Assembly: GCA_013420905.1 (NCBI GenBank)
Contig: JAAXNY010000001.1
Span: 3,286,001 to 3,350,000, forward strand
Reading direction: 5' to 3'
DNA length: 64,000 nucleotides
Source: Collybia mongolica
Taxonomy: Eukaryota > Basidiomycota > Agaricomycetes > Agaricales > Clitocybaceae
Under the pieces are notes generated by a model, which was not told the origin of the DNA, made no database searches, and worked only from the letters and a program-made list of their open reading frames with translations. Shown here piece by piece: positions 10,021 through 20,340 of the stretch. A program made the position numbers and the translations under genes. The first letter of the stretch is position 1, and every line of letters starts with the position of its first letter.

Positions 10021-13000
10021 GTTTTTTTTCTTTTTTTTTTTTTTTTGAATCCAGGTTTATTCTCTATTGTGGCGAACCATATGTAAGAGGTGTACATAGT
10101 GTTGCATGATATATCTATTTGGTACTCGTATGTTGTATTCTTAAGGCAGCGGCTTGAGGTCATCTAGTGACTCTCGAAGCACAAGTTTGCACTTGAATAA
10201 GTGGTTCATAGACCAAGTTAGTATGGTAGGGTGGGGGTGACAGTTTATGTATCAGAGGGAATGGTGAGAGCAAGAGGAAGAAAAGGGGGAGAGATTAGGG
10301 GGGAGTATGGTACTGGGTCCTTAGTCCTTGGGGTGGCGGGTCTAATTGAGCTTGACGTTGGGCAGGGTTGTTTCTGTGGTGCGGCTGGGGCTTTCTTAGC
10401 AGGGGGGGGGGGGGTTAGGTTGCCAAAGACTGTTCAGAATCAACCTGTGCTGGCAATGAAGTTGAAGAGGGCAGGGAAGAGCTTTGTTTTTGATAGCATC
10501 CTTGTCAGGTTTCCTGAGTTGCAGCCAATCGCTTTTCAGAGGGTGTTCCGTGCATTTTGGTGAGTGGGGCATCTGAGTAGGTAGTGGTGGATGGTTTTAT
10601 TGTGTTGTTGGCAGCATGGGCATTGTGGTGATTCTGTCTTCTTGATGCAATGAAGGTGAGCTGCTAGTGGGATGTGTCCTGTGTGTAGTTGTGTCATTAA
10701 GCTTGCGTGTTTTTGTGGTAGCTCTGCAATGAGTTTGCAGTATGCTTTCGATGGCAGCATCAGGTCTGTGTGTTTGAGCTTATTGCAATGCTTTGAGGTG
10801 GCCCATAGCTTTTTTGCTCTTGCCTTGAGCTTCTTTTCGAATCTTTGTTTTAGCGCTGATTTGTTCCATGGTAAGCGTGTTGCCAGTAGTTTAGGCAGTT
10901 GCCTTGTGCTTGAGGAGTCCCCCACTGCTGCCCTTTTTGCTTCTTTGTCTACTGTTTCATTGCCGTTGATCCCCTGGTGTCCTGGTGTCCATCTAATGGT
11001 AATTTGTAGTTGTGGGTGTATCTTTAGTAGTTCTACAAGGTTGGTATAGAATGCATCTAGAATGTAATGTGCTGCCGCTGGGCAGTTCAATGTGGTGGCC
11101 ATGATTGTTGCTTGGTTGTTGATACAAATGGTTACATTGCGTACATGTTGTTGTTTGGATATCAGTTTGAGGGCCATGAGTGCTCCAACACATTTGCCTT
11201 CATACACTGTGTGGAACACTGCTGCTCCTAGTTTGTACCTTAGTGTTGCCTTCCTCTCCCCTTGCCAATATAGTACCACTGCAGCTCCTATCTTCTCTCC
11301 TATCCCCAATCCATCAGTGTATATCTTGAGTTCAGTTTGGTCATTCTTGTCATCTTCCACTGCTTTCTCCTTTGTGTCTGCTATTTCGGTTCTGATGTCT
11401 GGTTTCCATTTTGTGTTGTGTCAGGCTGCTTCTATTTTCTCTATCTTTGATGGGTTCAGTTTGTATGTGGTCATGAGGTCATGTAGGGGTGTGCAGTGGG
11501 TTTTTGTGGGCTTTGTTGCATTTTGTGCTGGTTTGTGTAGTGGGTGAGTTTTTGGTAAGGTGGCTAGGCAGAGTGCAGCTTGGTGTCAATGTTGTTCAAT
11601 GAGTAGGTGGAAGGGCAGAAGGTTGGATAGGGCATCCAGGGTTCCTGTTGGGGTTGTACGCATACCTTCTGTTATCATTAGCATGGCCTTCCTCTGTACT
11701 GTGGCTAGTTTGTTGATTATTGCTCTCCCACTTTGTCAAGCATTGGGCTTTTTCTTCACATTGTGCTGTGGGGTGAGGAAGATGTCTGCTGCATATAGCA
11801 TGCGGGGGACTGCAATGGAGAGGTAGAGTTTTTGGATGTACTTAGCTGAGATTCCCTTCAATGCTCTTGTGAGCCGTCCAAATTGTACCATCCAGTCTTG
11901 GCCCTTGGCCAGCGTGGCAGCTCCTTGCCCTTTCCACATTAGGTTGTGGTTGACTATGATGCCTAGAAACTTTACTTCATCTTTTGATGGGATTCTGTGT
12001 GTTTTCTGGTCAATGTTGAGGGTGAGCACAGTTTGGGGCATTAGTATTCTTCTATTTTGGATGAACTGGTGGGGTATTCACTTCTTTGCCATGTCGAGGA
12101 GCTGGAATTTGTTGATTCTGAATTCACAGTTGTGCCATGTTGCCCATGCAAATACACCATTGGAGCATCCCATGATGTCTTTCAGCTTTTGGTGGGTTTC
12201 CACGAAGTTTTCTCCTGTTACAATGATGACTGCATCATCAACAAATAGAAGGATCCATTCTCCGTCTTTCAGGATTGGGATCTTTAGTAGGTCCACATTG
12301 TATATTAGGTAGCATATTCCTGAAAAGGGGTCTCCCTGGTCTAGTCCATTGTTGATCTCAAATTGTGGTGAGTAGTGGTCATCGAAGGTGAGGGATGTCT
12401 GTCAGCTTTCAAGTCTGTGTTTCATCCATTCTGTGTATTCTGGAGGTCTTTACACTAAGCTACATAACCTGTGCAGACTCCATGTGGACACGCGGACTCT
12501 GCGCAGAGTCCACACAGACTCATTTGGCAGGACACTCAGCCAAATGACAATCCGCGTCTGTGCCGAGTCCACATCAATCTGCGTGAAATCACGCAGACAA
12601 GCACGGACAGACAGCTTGCAGAGTCCACGTGGCCAGTCAATTACTAATCAGATTACTGATATAAATTTTATTTACACAAATTATATATACTATTTACTAT
12701 TAATAACATAACATAACGGCATTGAAAAACTTGCATCCAACTAGGTTTGAATGTGTACAGGCACGAACATTATATAATATGTTTGGCGTTCATAACTGTT
12801 GGGCAAGGCGGGCATTTCTAGCTACAGGCTCACTGGCCTCAAGTCAACGGACTTAGGTCACATGATTACGAGGCATGTGCAATGGTCACATTACCATTGC
12901 CATGTCTTCGTTGGTTCTTTTCAACCACATCAACGACGTCTGCCAAACCGCCAACACCAACACCAATGCCAGCGCACCCACACTGCCAACGCCAATGCAT

Positions 13001-13119
13001 CGAACGCCAACTGATGTCAACATGACAATGCACAAGATGGTGTGGGGCAAAGGATAGAAATGGATGCGGAATGAGGGGATGACAAGGAAAGGGCGCCCCG
13101 AGGGGCGGAACCAGGTGAG

Positions 13120-13494
13120 TTGTACACTGCCGCTCACCCACATGCTCACCACGCAGCATGTCCCCCCCCCCCACTTCAGGAACTCGAGATGAAGGATACG
13201 GCTGCCAACAGCAACAGTGAGGAAGGCGGCAACAACAATGACAACAACAACAACAACAATGAAGACAGCAACAGCAACAGCAGCAACAGTGCTGATGAGG
13301 CCTGCAGCAACGACGGCAACAGCAGCGGCACCAACAACAGCACAACAACGATGACGACAACAACAACTACAACAAAGATGACAACCACCACCACGAGGAC
13401 AACAACAACAACAACAACTAAGGACAACGACGACAACAGGGACAATGACAAGAAAAGCGGCCAGTGCTGCCGCCACCAAAACCCAGGCTGCTGA
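13120..13494 (+). other. Asn/Thr/Asp-rich low-complexity reading frame in K2
   Basis: An open frame of 124 codons made largely of Asn, Asp, Ser, Thr and Lys runs such as NNNDNNNNNNEDS and TTTTTTTKMTTTTTR, ending near GQCCRHQNPGC. Equivalent tracts occur in K1 (7330-7560) and K3 (minus strand, about 51300-51780). The composition is microsatellite-like, so the long frame may be a by-product of the repeat and not a gene. No domain is recognised. Confidence 0.3.
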
Positions 13495-13624
13495 TGATGC
13501 TGCGGGGGCTGACAAGGACAACAGGGGGGCAGGGGCCCCCGCCCCCACCCATATTAAATTATGTTTTATAATTCATGTATTATATTTAGTAGCAAAATAT
13601 ATCATTATCCTATCAATGTATGTA

Positions 13625-15232
13625 CAGTGGCTCAAAAAACTGCCCCAATGTTTGTACATTTTTGAAAGATCAATATGGTATGAAGTGCTGACATAAGCAG
13701 GGGACCTGGGGTAATTATGTAAGATACTATGACATCGTGGCTTTCCAATGGACCCTGGATCATGTGATTTGGATCAATATCCATTAAGCTATAAGCCAAA
13801 CAAAATGGTTACTTATTGGGGCAGTTTTTTGACCCTTATCTTATTTTCCATTATTCTGGCATTTATGATCCAATGCAAGAACATTATGGACTGTGGGAAG
13901 AATAAACAATGTCATGTGACTTTATTTGTATCAATTTGACATGTTGGAATTGGTTCAATCATCTTCTTGACCTCTTACCACCATCATGAAAGCCATTTCT
14001 ACTGCTCAGCACAATACTGTTGTTTCTCTCCTCAATGAGGGCTATTCTCAGCGTCAAATCAAGGAGAAAACTGGTCTAGGGAAGGGTACCATCAGTAGGA
14101 TCAGCAAAGATGTGGATGGAAACAAAGAAAACAACCTTGGTGGCCGCCCCTCCAAGCTGTCTGTTCGTGACAAACAGTCAATTATTCGTCAAATCAAGTC
14201 AGGGAAGCTTGATAATGCAGTTCAGGCTACCCAATTCATCAATGGCATCATCCCCAATCCTGTCACACCCCAGACAGTCAGAAATGCACTCAAGGAAAAT
14301 CAATTTTATGCTGCTACAAAGAGGAAAGCTCCTCTTCTCAAACGAGCCCATCGCATCTGGCGTCTCCAGTTTGCAAAATATCATGAAAGCTGGACTGTGG
14401 AGGACTGGAAAAGGGTTCTATGGACAGATGAGACCAAAATCAATAGGATTGGGTCAGATGGAAAGGTTTATGTCTGGAAACAAAGGGGAGAACCACCATC
14501 TGATAGAACAACATCACCTACTGTCAAACATGGAGGAGGAGGAAACCTCATGGTATGGGGTTGTATGGGGTGGAATGGAGTGGGAAAGCTCATAGAGGTG
14601 CAGGGGAACATGGACAAGGTTCAATACTGTGAAATTTTGGAGAGTGGAGTTCAGGAAAGTTTTGAGAAGTTGGAAATGGTGGATGGCGAGCGCTACTTTC
14701 AGCAAGATAACGACCCCAAACACACATCTGGACTGGCCACACAGTGGTTTGAAGACAACAACATTCAAGTCCTTGGCTGGCCTGCCCAATCCCCTGACAT
14801 GAATCCAATAGAACACCTTTGGGAACATCTCAAGCGCCGTCTTAAAGAATATCCGACACCACCCAAAGGAGTACATGAGTTGTGGGATAGATTGGCTGAA
14901 GAGTGGGGTGAAATTCCACCAGAGGTATGCCAAAACCTGATAGAAAGTATGCCCAGGCGGATACAAGCAGTTATAAAGGCAAAAGGTGGTCATACAAAGT
15001 ATTAGATAGAAAATTAATAGAGGGTCAAAAAACTGCCCCAATGAGTAATCATTTTGTTTGGCCTATAGCTTAATGGGTATTGATCCAAATCACATGATCC
15101 AGGGTCCATTGGAAAGCCACGATGTCATAGTATCTTACATAATTACCCCAGGTCCCCTGCTTATGTCAGCACTTCATACCATATTGATCTTTCAAAAATG
15201 TACAAACATTGGGGCAGTTTTTTGAGCCACTG
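13625..15232 (+). mobile_element. Tc1/mariner transposon, apparently complete (1608 bp)
   Basis: Flanked by TA at 13623-13624 and 15233-15234. Terminal repeats of about 214 bp (13625-13838 and 15017-15232) differ at only about four positions. Each repeat is bounded by its own short inverted repeats: CTCAAAAAACTGCCCCA outside and TGGGGCAGTTTTTTGACC inside. The single intact transposase gene lies between them. High terminal-repeat identity and an open frame point to a recent insertion. Confidence 0.95.
13986..15005 (+). CDS. Tc1/mariner (DD34E) transposase
   Basis: 339 residues with no stops or frameshifts; such enzymes cut and paste the element at TA sites in the nucleus. Residues 1-60 form a helix-turn-helix (SQRQIKEKTGLGKGTISRIS), and a second DNA-binding part follows to about residue 120. 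The catalytic triad is visible: D148 in VLWTDETK, D241 in FQQDNDPKH and E276 in SPDMNPIEHLW, with exactly 34 residues between the last two. The ATG lies about 148 bp inside the left terminal repeat and is the first in frame. The stop is 11 bp before the right terminal repeat. Full length for the Tc1 family, so it may be active. Unlike every other element nearby, it shows no decay. Confidence 0.96.
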   Translation: MKAISTAQHNTVVSLLNEGYSQRQIKEKTGLGKGTISRISKDVDGNKENNLGGRPSKLSVRDKQSIIRQIKSGKLDNAVQATQFINGIIPNPVTPQTVRNALKENQFYAATKRKAPLLKRAHRIWRLQFAKYHESWTVEDWKRVLWTDETKINRIGSDGKVYVWKQRGEPPSDRTTSPTVKHGGGGNLMVWGCMGWNGVGKLIEVQGNMDKVQYCEILESGVQESFEKLEMVDGERYFQQDNDPKHTSGLATQWFEDNNIQVLGWPAQSPDMNPIEHLWEHLKRRLKEYPTPPKGVHELWDRLAEEWGEIPPEVCQNLIESMPRRIQAVIKAKGGHTKY

Positions 15233-17814
15233 TAGAACGTTAGTAAGTAAACCATTATATGTAAGTTAGTAATTATATGTAAGTAAGTAATTTATAATTG
15301 AAGAAAGTAACTGAATCTGCATGGACTCTGTGGAGTCCACACGGAGTCCGTGCAGAGTCCGTGCGGAATCCATGCTGTCTGTATGGAGTCCGCAAGGACA
15401 TGTGGGGGACTGTAAAGTACAGGTATTCTGGGGGTATTCCCCTTTGTTGCATGTTATGTAGCAGTCGGTCTACTGCCACACTTGGGAATGCTCCTTTGAT
15501 GTCAAGGAAGAGCACTGAGGCAACTTTCTTTTTTTGCCATGCATCCTTGACTGTTTTTGTTAGCAGGTGTATTGAGTCCGTTGTGGTTCTCCCTGGTCTG
15601 GCACCAAAGTGGTTGGCTGGAAGAATGTTGTGTATCTCACACATGACTGATATGTCTTTGGTCATGCACATGTTCATGAGGCGCGCCAGTCCGTTTGAGA
15701 GGACTATGGGCCGCCATGCTGTTGGTGTCGTATAGTCAGGCTTACCTGGTTTCTTTAGTACTAGTGTCTCCATGACTGCCCAGTCATCTGGGTAGTGTTT
15801 GAGTGTGTGTGTGGCTCGGAATAATGGACCTTGGTGTGGGACAAGGATGCTGCGTGTGTGTGTGAACACACAGTTTGGTATGGTGCCCAAGCGTGTGGCT
15901 TTGTAGGTCATCTTGTGGATTGCTCGGTCTATTTGGTTGTTAGTGATGTTTATGAATGCCCACTTTGGTGCTGGGTATCGGGGGTTGGGAGGGACTGATG
16001 ATGTTGCTGGCTTTGGGGGGAAAAAGGTCTTGAAGAGTAGTTTGCTCTTGCTTTTGTTGTCGCTTGCCTCCTTTATGATTCATTTTGTGACTGGATCCCT
16101 TATTTGCAGGGTTGGGATCCTGGAGCATCCTGCATCTGTTGCTGGGCTGGTTACCAGGCAGCTTGCTGTCCAGACACTTGTTTCATTGAGCCCTTCCAGC
16201 CAGGCTACCCAATGTTCTACTTTTGCTGTTCAGATTGCTTTGGAGAAGTCGTTTCATTTGCGGCGATACTGTTCATGGACTGGGTGTTTGCAGTTGTGGG
16301 TGTTGCATTTTGATTTTGCTGCTAGTCGCCATGTCTCCTTTTGGGCTGTTGCTAGGTCAGTGTTCCACCACCATTTGGAGTATGGGCATGGTCTTGTGTT
16401 AGGGACATGTTTTTTCATGGCATCTTGTATTGCTCGGTTGAGTGCCTCAAGTCAAAGGTCAAACGTGGGTATGTCCCCGATTTCCTCTGGTTCTGGTAGG
16501 CTATCAATGTTTTTGTTAGTGTTTTCATGAATTCCGTCCAGTCTGTTCACCAATAGTTTAGCCTTGGTGTCCACTCCTTTGTATCTGTAGGTATGTCTAT
16601 CATTGTCATGATTGGGAAGTGGTCAGTTCGGATCGGTGTGTTGCTTTTGTTTACCTCACAGATTATTATGTCATTGAGGAGATCTTTGGAGCAGAATACA
16701 TTGTCTACCCTTGTGTGGTTACCTGTATTGTTAGCTCGTAGGGTGGGTATTTCTGGTGGAAGGGCCATCTTCATGTTGTGTCATCCAAGTATGTTGATGA
16801 GAGGTTGTGCTAGGTCAATGTTGCATCTTGAGAAGAGGTGGTTGTTTTGGGTTTTGTCCCAGAGGGAGCTATGTTGATTGAAGTCCCCCATCCACATGGT
16901 TCGTAGTGGCCTTTGTCGGGCTTGTTGGCATGCTGGGTCTTGCATGTAGTTTGCAAGGTGGTTGAGGCTTGCATTGTGATTGCAGTCATTGTATATGTTT
17001 ATTATGTGGAGGGTGCTGTATTCCCCATGGAGTTGTATGCCAACGATGTCTTGTGATTCGAAGGGGATCTTTGTCCACGAGTCTGTGGTGAGGTTAGTAT
17101 TCACAAGTATGATGGAGTGTGTGGCTCTGGTGTTAGTTTTGTGATTAGTTGGATATATTATGTCCCAGTGTGGGTTGGCACGGGTTTGTCCCTTGAGGTC
17201 AATGTATGGTTCTTGTAGCAGACAAATGTCGTATTCATGACTTTTCATCATGCTGAGGAGGTGCTGTTGTCTGTCGAGGGATCGGTTGATGTTTTGTTGC
17301 CATATCTTTAGTTGTCGGGTCGCTGGCTGTGGTTGTGGTTCTGGTGTCTCATTCATTATGTATGACTGGGTGTTCTGGCGTGGATGTGCTGCGTGCTCGT
17401 TTCTGCTGGTTCTGTTGTGTCTGCATCGGCTGCTTGTTGTCAGCATCTTTGTCATCATCATTATTATCGTCTGCCCAGGATTGTGGTGTGGTTTTGTTTC
17501 TTTGCATCATGTGTGGTGGTTGTTCCCTTTGTTGTGTGGGCCTCACTGCAGTGATGGTGGTGGGGGATAGGAATTGGTTGAGGTTGGCTTGTACTTTCTT
17601 CACAGCTTCTCCCCCGTCTCGAGCTGCTCTTGTCGTGTGCCTGTTGTCCTCTGTTTTTGTCCCTCCTTTGCTATGTCCCTAGCATTCAGGGCTGGCTTGT
17701 TGATATGTTTACTGTAGGGGCCTGCTGTCTGCCATTCTGTGTTGCTTTCCTCCTCTTGGGTCTCTGCTGTCTTGTTATTCTCATTGCTCCCTCCTTCTCC
17801 CTGTCCCCCTCCCG

Positions 17815-19461
17815 CTAGTCGTCCACATCCCCTCCTGTCCTCTCTGCTCCTTCCCTGCATCCAACCTCCACTCGTTTTGGAGCTGTCTGCTGCCAGGTTG
17901 CATCTTGGTCATTTGTGTATATGTCCGCATGGTTTGCTGGTGTCCACATCCAGGGCTTGTTGGCAGTGGGGTAGTATTTGTAGTGGGTATCTGGTAGGTG
18001 CAAATGTAGTTTGGTTAGTGTGGAAATGAAAAGGGGGCAGTGACGGTTGCCAGCTCCATGGCCTCTCACCTCAGGGCCTGTGCAGTTGCTACATTTATAA
18101 TCGTCTTGGTTTATTACCTTGCATGTTGTTGTGCGGTGGTGGCCTGTGCATTTGGCACACATGTCATGTGTGTGTTGGCATCTCGCTGCCATATGGCTGT
18201 CTGTCATTTTTTGGCATTTCATGCATCTCATGGGTTCAGGTAGGAGCTTCTGGAGTAGCACGCACCTTCCCTCCACAAAGGTTCCATGGCATATCACATG
18301 GTTGGCTGCTTCTTGGCTTGTGAAGCCAAAGATGGCATGCACTGATTGCTGTCCTTCCTTCCACTTGTGTGCTGCCTTGATGTACCTCACATGTTGTAGG
18401 GATCCATCAGGGAGTCCGCTGTTGTATTCTACTCTGTTGATTGTGCTTTGTATGTCTGGGTTGAATGTGGTGGGGATGTATTTGGCTACATAGTTTAGTA
18501 GGTGGTGGCAGAATTGGGACGTACCTCCATAGTATGATAAGAAGCTTTTCATTGTATCTGGTTTTTTGATCCATTTTGCTGCTTCTCGTGAGTTCATGTG
18601 GTATAGTACTGATCCACCTCTGAGTTTTGTTGCGCCAATGAAGGTGGTGGCCAGTGGGGCGTCTGAGGCAGCCATGCCCATTAGGTCGATAGCAACATTT
18701 GCTTTTTCCACTAGCTCCTTCTCTGTCAGTGTTTCTGCGCTCCTTTTTTCTGTTTCTGGCATTGGGTCTATTTGTATCCTGGTTTCGGCAGTGTTTCCCT
18801 TTGAGATGATTTCTTGGTGAATTGGTGGGATGTTTTGTCAAGCCACAGCTGCGGCATATCCTTGTGGTTGCTGCGTTTCTCTGTCCTCTGGTGTGTGTCT
18901 GTCTTCCTTGGTTGTTTTCCAGGTCTTGTCAGATGTTTGTTGTGCATTTTCTGTGAGAGTGCCAATGGTGCTGATTATTTCTTCTTGTTTTTCCGTGGCA
19001 TTCTGTAAGGTGTTTGCTGTTTCACATATGTTGTCTGTGGACATCTCTATTTTTGATATGAGGGTGGTCAGTTTCTCCGTGACTGCATTGGCGATGGTCT
19101 CAATGGTCTTCTCTCTGTTTGTTTTGTCTAATAGGTATGCTATGGTGCATATGCTCTCTGTCAAGACCTTAGGTGCTTTTGGTATGGTGGATAATTGTAA
19201 TAGGACGAATGTGATGATTTCAAGGGTAATGGGCTCACCAGGGACTAGGTACCCCTCAACAATTAACTGCCCTTTTGCTTGTTTTGCATCTCTCACTTTT
19301 GTCACAATGTCCATAGCTTCTTCTAACTCTTTTCTCATTTTCTTGCTTGTCATGTTTGAGTTTGAGGGTGAGTTTTTGGTTGCTGGGTGTGTGGTGATTG
19401 TTGTGTTCCCTGGTGTTGGTGTTGGTGCTGCTTTTGCTCTGTTGTTTTGTGGTATCAACAT
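17815..19461 (-). pseudogene. LINE ORF1 (Gag-like, CCHC zinc knuckles), one internal stop
   Basis: About 548 residues counting through one in-frame TGA at 18838-18840. The N-terminal part is polar with a helical, coiled-coil-like middle. The C-terminal half carries cysteine/histidine knuckles (CMKCQKMTDSHMAARC, CAKCTGHHRTTTC, then a third CSNC...H...C). Such ORF1 proteins bind the element RNA in related LINEs. The end is a TAG at 17815, distinct from the decay-type TGA. The start at 19461 is the first ATG downstream of the element's 5' end, leaving a leader of about 155 bp. Confidence 0.8.
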
Positions 19462-19631
19462 TTTATTCTTAGTTTACTCTTAGTGCAGTGTCTGGGTGCA
19501 TGTATCAGGCAGATTTTTATGATATCGAGCAAAGAGCAATCACTGTGGTGTCTTCAGAGTCACCAGCAGATGTTGTTGTGCCAGGGTCCTGGTTGGAGTG
19601 CCACTGTGGTTGTTGCCCACCTTACAAGGTT

Positions 19632-19976
19632 GAAGCATGCATTGGCACATATGTGTACTACCTCAAACTTCCTGCTTCTATGTTGTGCATCCACCCTATC
19701 TTCCATGTTGTCAAGCTACTCCCCACACCCTGTGACCCAATCCCAGGTCAGTGCCCAACCAACATCCTGGAACCCAAGTTCATTGATGGTGAAGAACACT
19801 ACAAAGTTGAAGAAATCTTGGACAGCTGGTTCTATTGTAACAAACTACAGTACCTCATTGCATGGAAGGGCTTTAAGTATGAAGAGAACTCATGGACTAC
19901 TGCCAATGATGTAAATGCTGACAAACACATTAGAGAATTCTATCATGCAAACCCAGGTGCACCATGTCAGATCTGA
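19632..19976 (+). pseudogene. Ty3/gypsy pol C-terminus with chromodomain, 3' part of the split gene
   Basis: Continues the fragment at 9340-10020 after the LINE. It reads EACIGTYVYYLKLP, MLCIHPIFHVVKLL, then a chromodomain at about residues 60-110 (EEHYKVEEILDSWFYC, LQYLIAWKGF, ENSWTTANDV). The chromodomain lacks the usual aromatic cage context in places but is open to its TGA at 19974. Chromodomains of such chromoviral elements steer integration to particular chromatin. A polypurine tract (AGAGGGGGGG) and an LTR start follow at 20033-20047. Confidence 0.85.
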
Positions 19977-20046
19977 CAAATTCACTTTGCCAACATTCCA
20001 TTCCAAGCAGTATGCAAGGACATGCACTCCTAGAGGGGGGGTGTAA

Positions 20047-20340
20047 TGTAAGGGGAACACCCAATTCCAGACACCCAGCTCCAACTTCACACATTGGACA
20101 TTGGCATTGGCATCATGATCAGCATTGGACATTGGCATTGGCACTTGCACTCACACATCAGTACTCACATGCATACATCAGTACTTGTATTCACACATCA
20201 GCACTCATGCTTGCACATTGGATTCCAGCTGGAGTACATTGGTTTACCATTGGAGCACACTGGTTCACTTGTAGATAGTGTACACTATGACCCTGAGCCA
20301 CATGGTAACAATGGGACTTCATGGCTATTGTTCAGAATAT
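20047..20340 (+). mobile_element. 3' LTR fragment of the split gypsy element
   Basis: It starts TGTAAGGGGAAC right after the polypurine tract and matches the LTRs at 52592 and 55195 through ACTATGACCCTGAGCCA and CTTCATGGCTATTGTT. Similarity is lost near 20340, so the last ~150 bp are missing. Confidence 0.7.

Larger units (their letters stand above)
12435..15431 (+). mobile_element. K element, copy K2, with 9-bp TSD in the LINE RT
   Basis: Element 12444-15422, flanked by GTATTCTGG at 12435-12443 and 15423-15431. It interrupts the RT frame just after PPEY. Ends: AGGTCTTTACAC on the left, and CTGTACTTTACAG (reverse complement) on the right. Subterminal zones (12470-12640 and 15305-15410) are packed with GGACTC/GAGTCC motifs. 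The interior holds a GACAAC/AACAAC-rich tract at 13190-13450 and a G/C-rich run near 13530. An 8-9 bp TSD fits hAT- or Mutator-like transposition, but no transposase is present. Without the nested Tc1 it is about 1.37 kb. Confidence 0.75.
10400..17461 (-). pseudogene. LINE ORF2 (endonuclease, reverse transcriptase, RNase H), multiply disabled
   Basis: Minus strand. The AP-type endonuclease at 17461-16550 shows QQNINRS, LLQEPYID, WMGDFNQHSSLWD, RVDNVFCS and TDHFP. Reverse transcriptase fragments at 15960-15423 show LVLKKPGKPDY, AWRPIVLSN, HFGARPGRTT and VLFLDIKGAF. After the K insertion the RT resumes at 12443 with LDQGDPFSGICY and FVDDAVI, then a thumb to about 11740. RNase H at 11360-10900 shows IYTDG, WTPGHQGINGNE and an N in ICINNQ where Asp is expected. 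A C-terminal CPCC...H...C motif follows near 10610. At least ten in-frame TGA codons and a frameshift near 16500 disable it. Confidence 0.88.
10011..19631 (-). mobile_element. Tad-like LINE (non-LTR retrotransposon) with 13-bp TSD
   Basis: The element occupies 10024-19618 on the minus strand: 5' end near 19618, ORF1 at 19461-17815, ORF2 from 17461 down to about 10400, and a polyA tail seen as a T-run at 10022-10046. The TSD ACCTTACAAGGTT is at 10011-10023 and 19619-19631, inside a gypsy pol sequence. The homologous gypsy copy near 54766-54780 is uninterrupted. A 2.98-kb K element is nested at 12444-15422, so the LINE itself is about 6.6 kb. The order zinc-knuckle ORF1, AP-endonuclease, RT, RNase H and C-terminal zinc motif is that of fungal Tad-type elements. 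Confidence 0.9.

Noticed and set aside
10231..12711. Several plus-strand frames across the LINE 3' half
   Set aside because: Antisense to RT and RNase H motifs on the minus strand; no domains of their own.
12866..13548. Long minus-strand frames rich in Leu/Val/Cys opposite the GACAAC tract (for example 12886-13548 and 13176-13451)
   Set aside because: They are the complement of the microsatellite-like tract and give hydrophobic runs by composition only.
14110..15041. Overlapping frames on both strands within the Tc1 transposase
   Set aside because: Shadows of the intact transposase gene.
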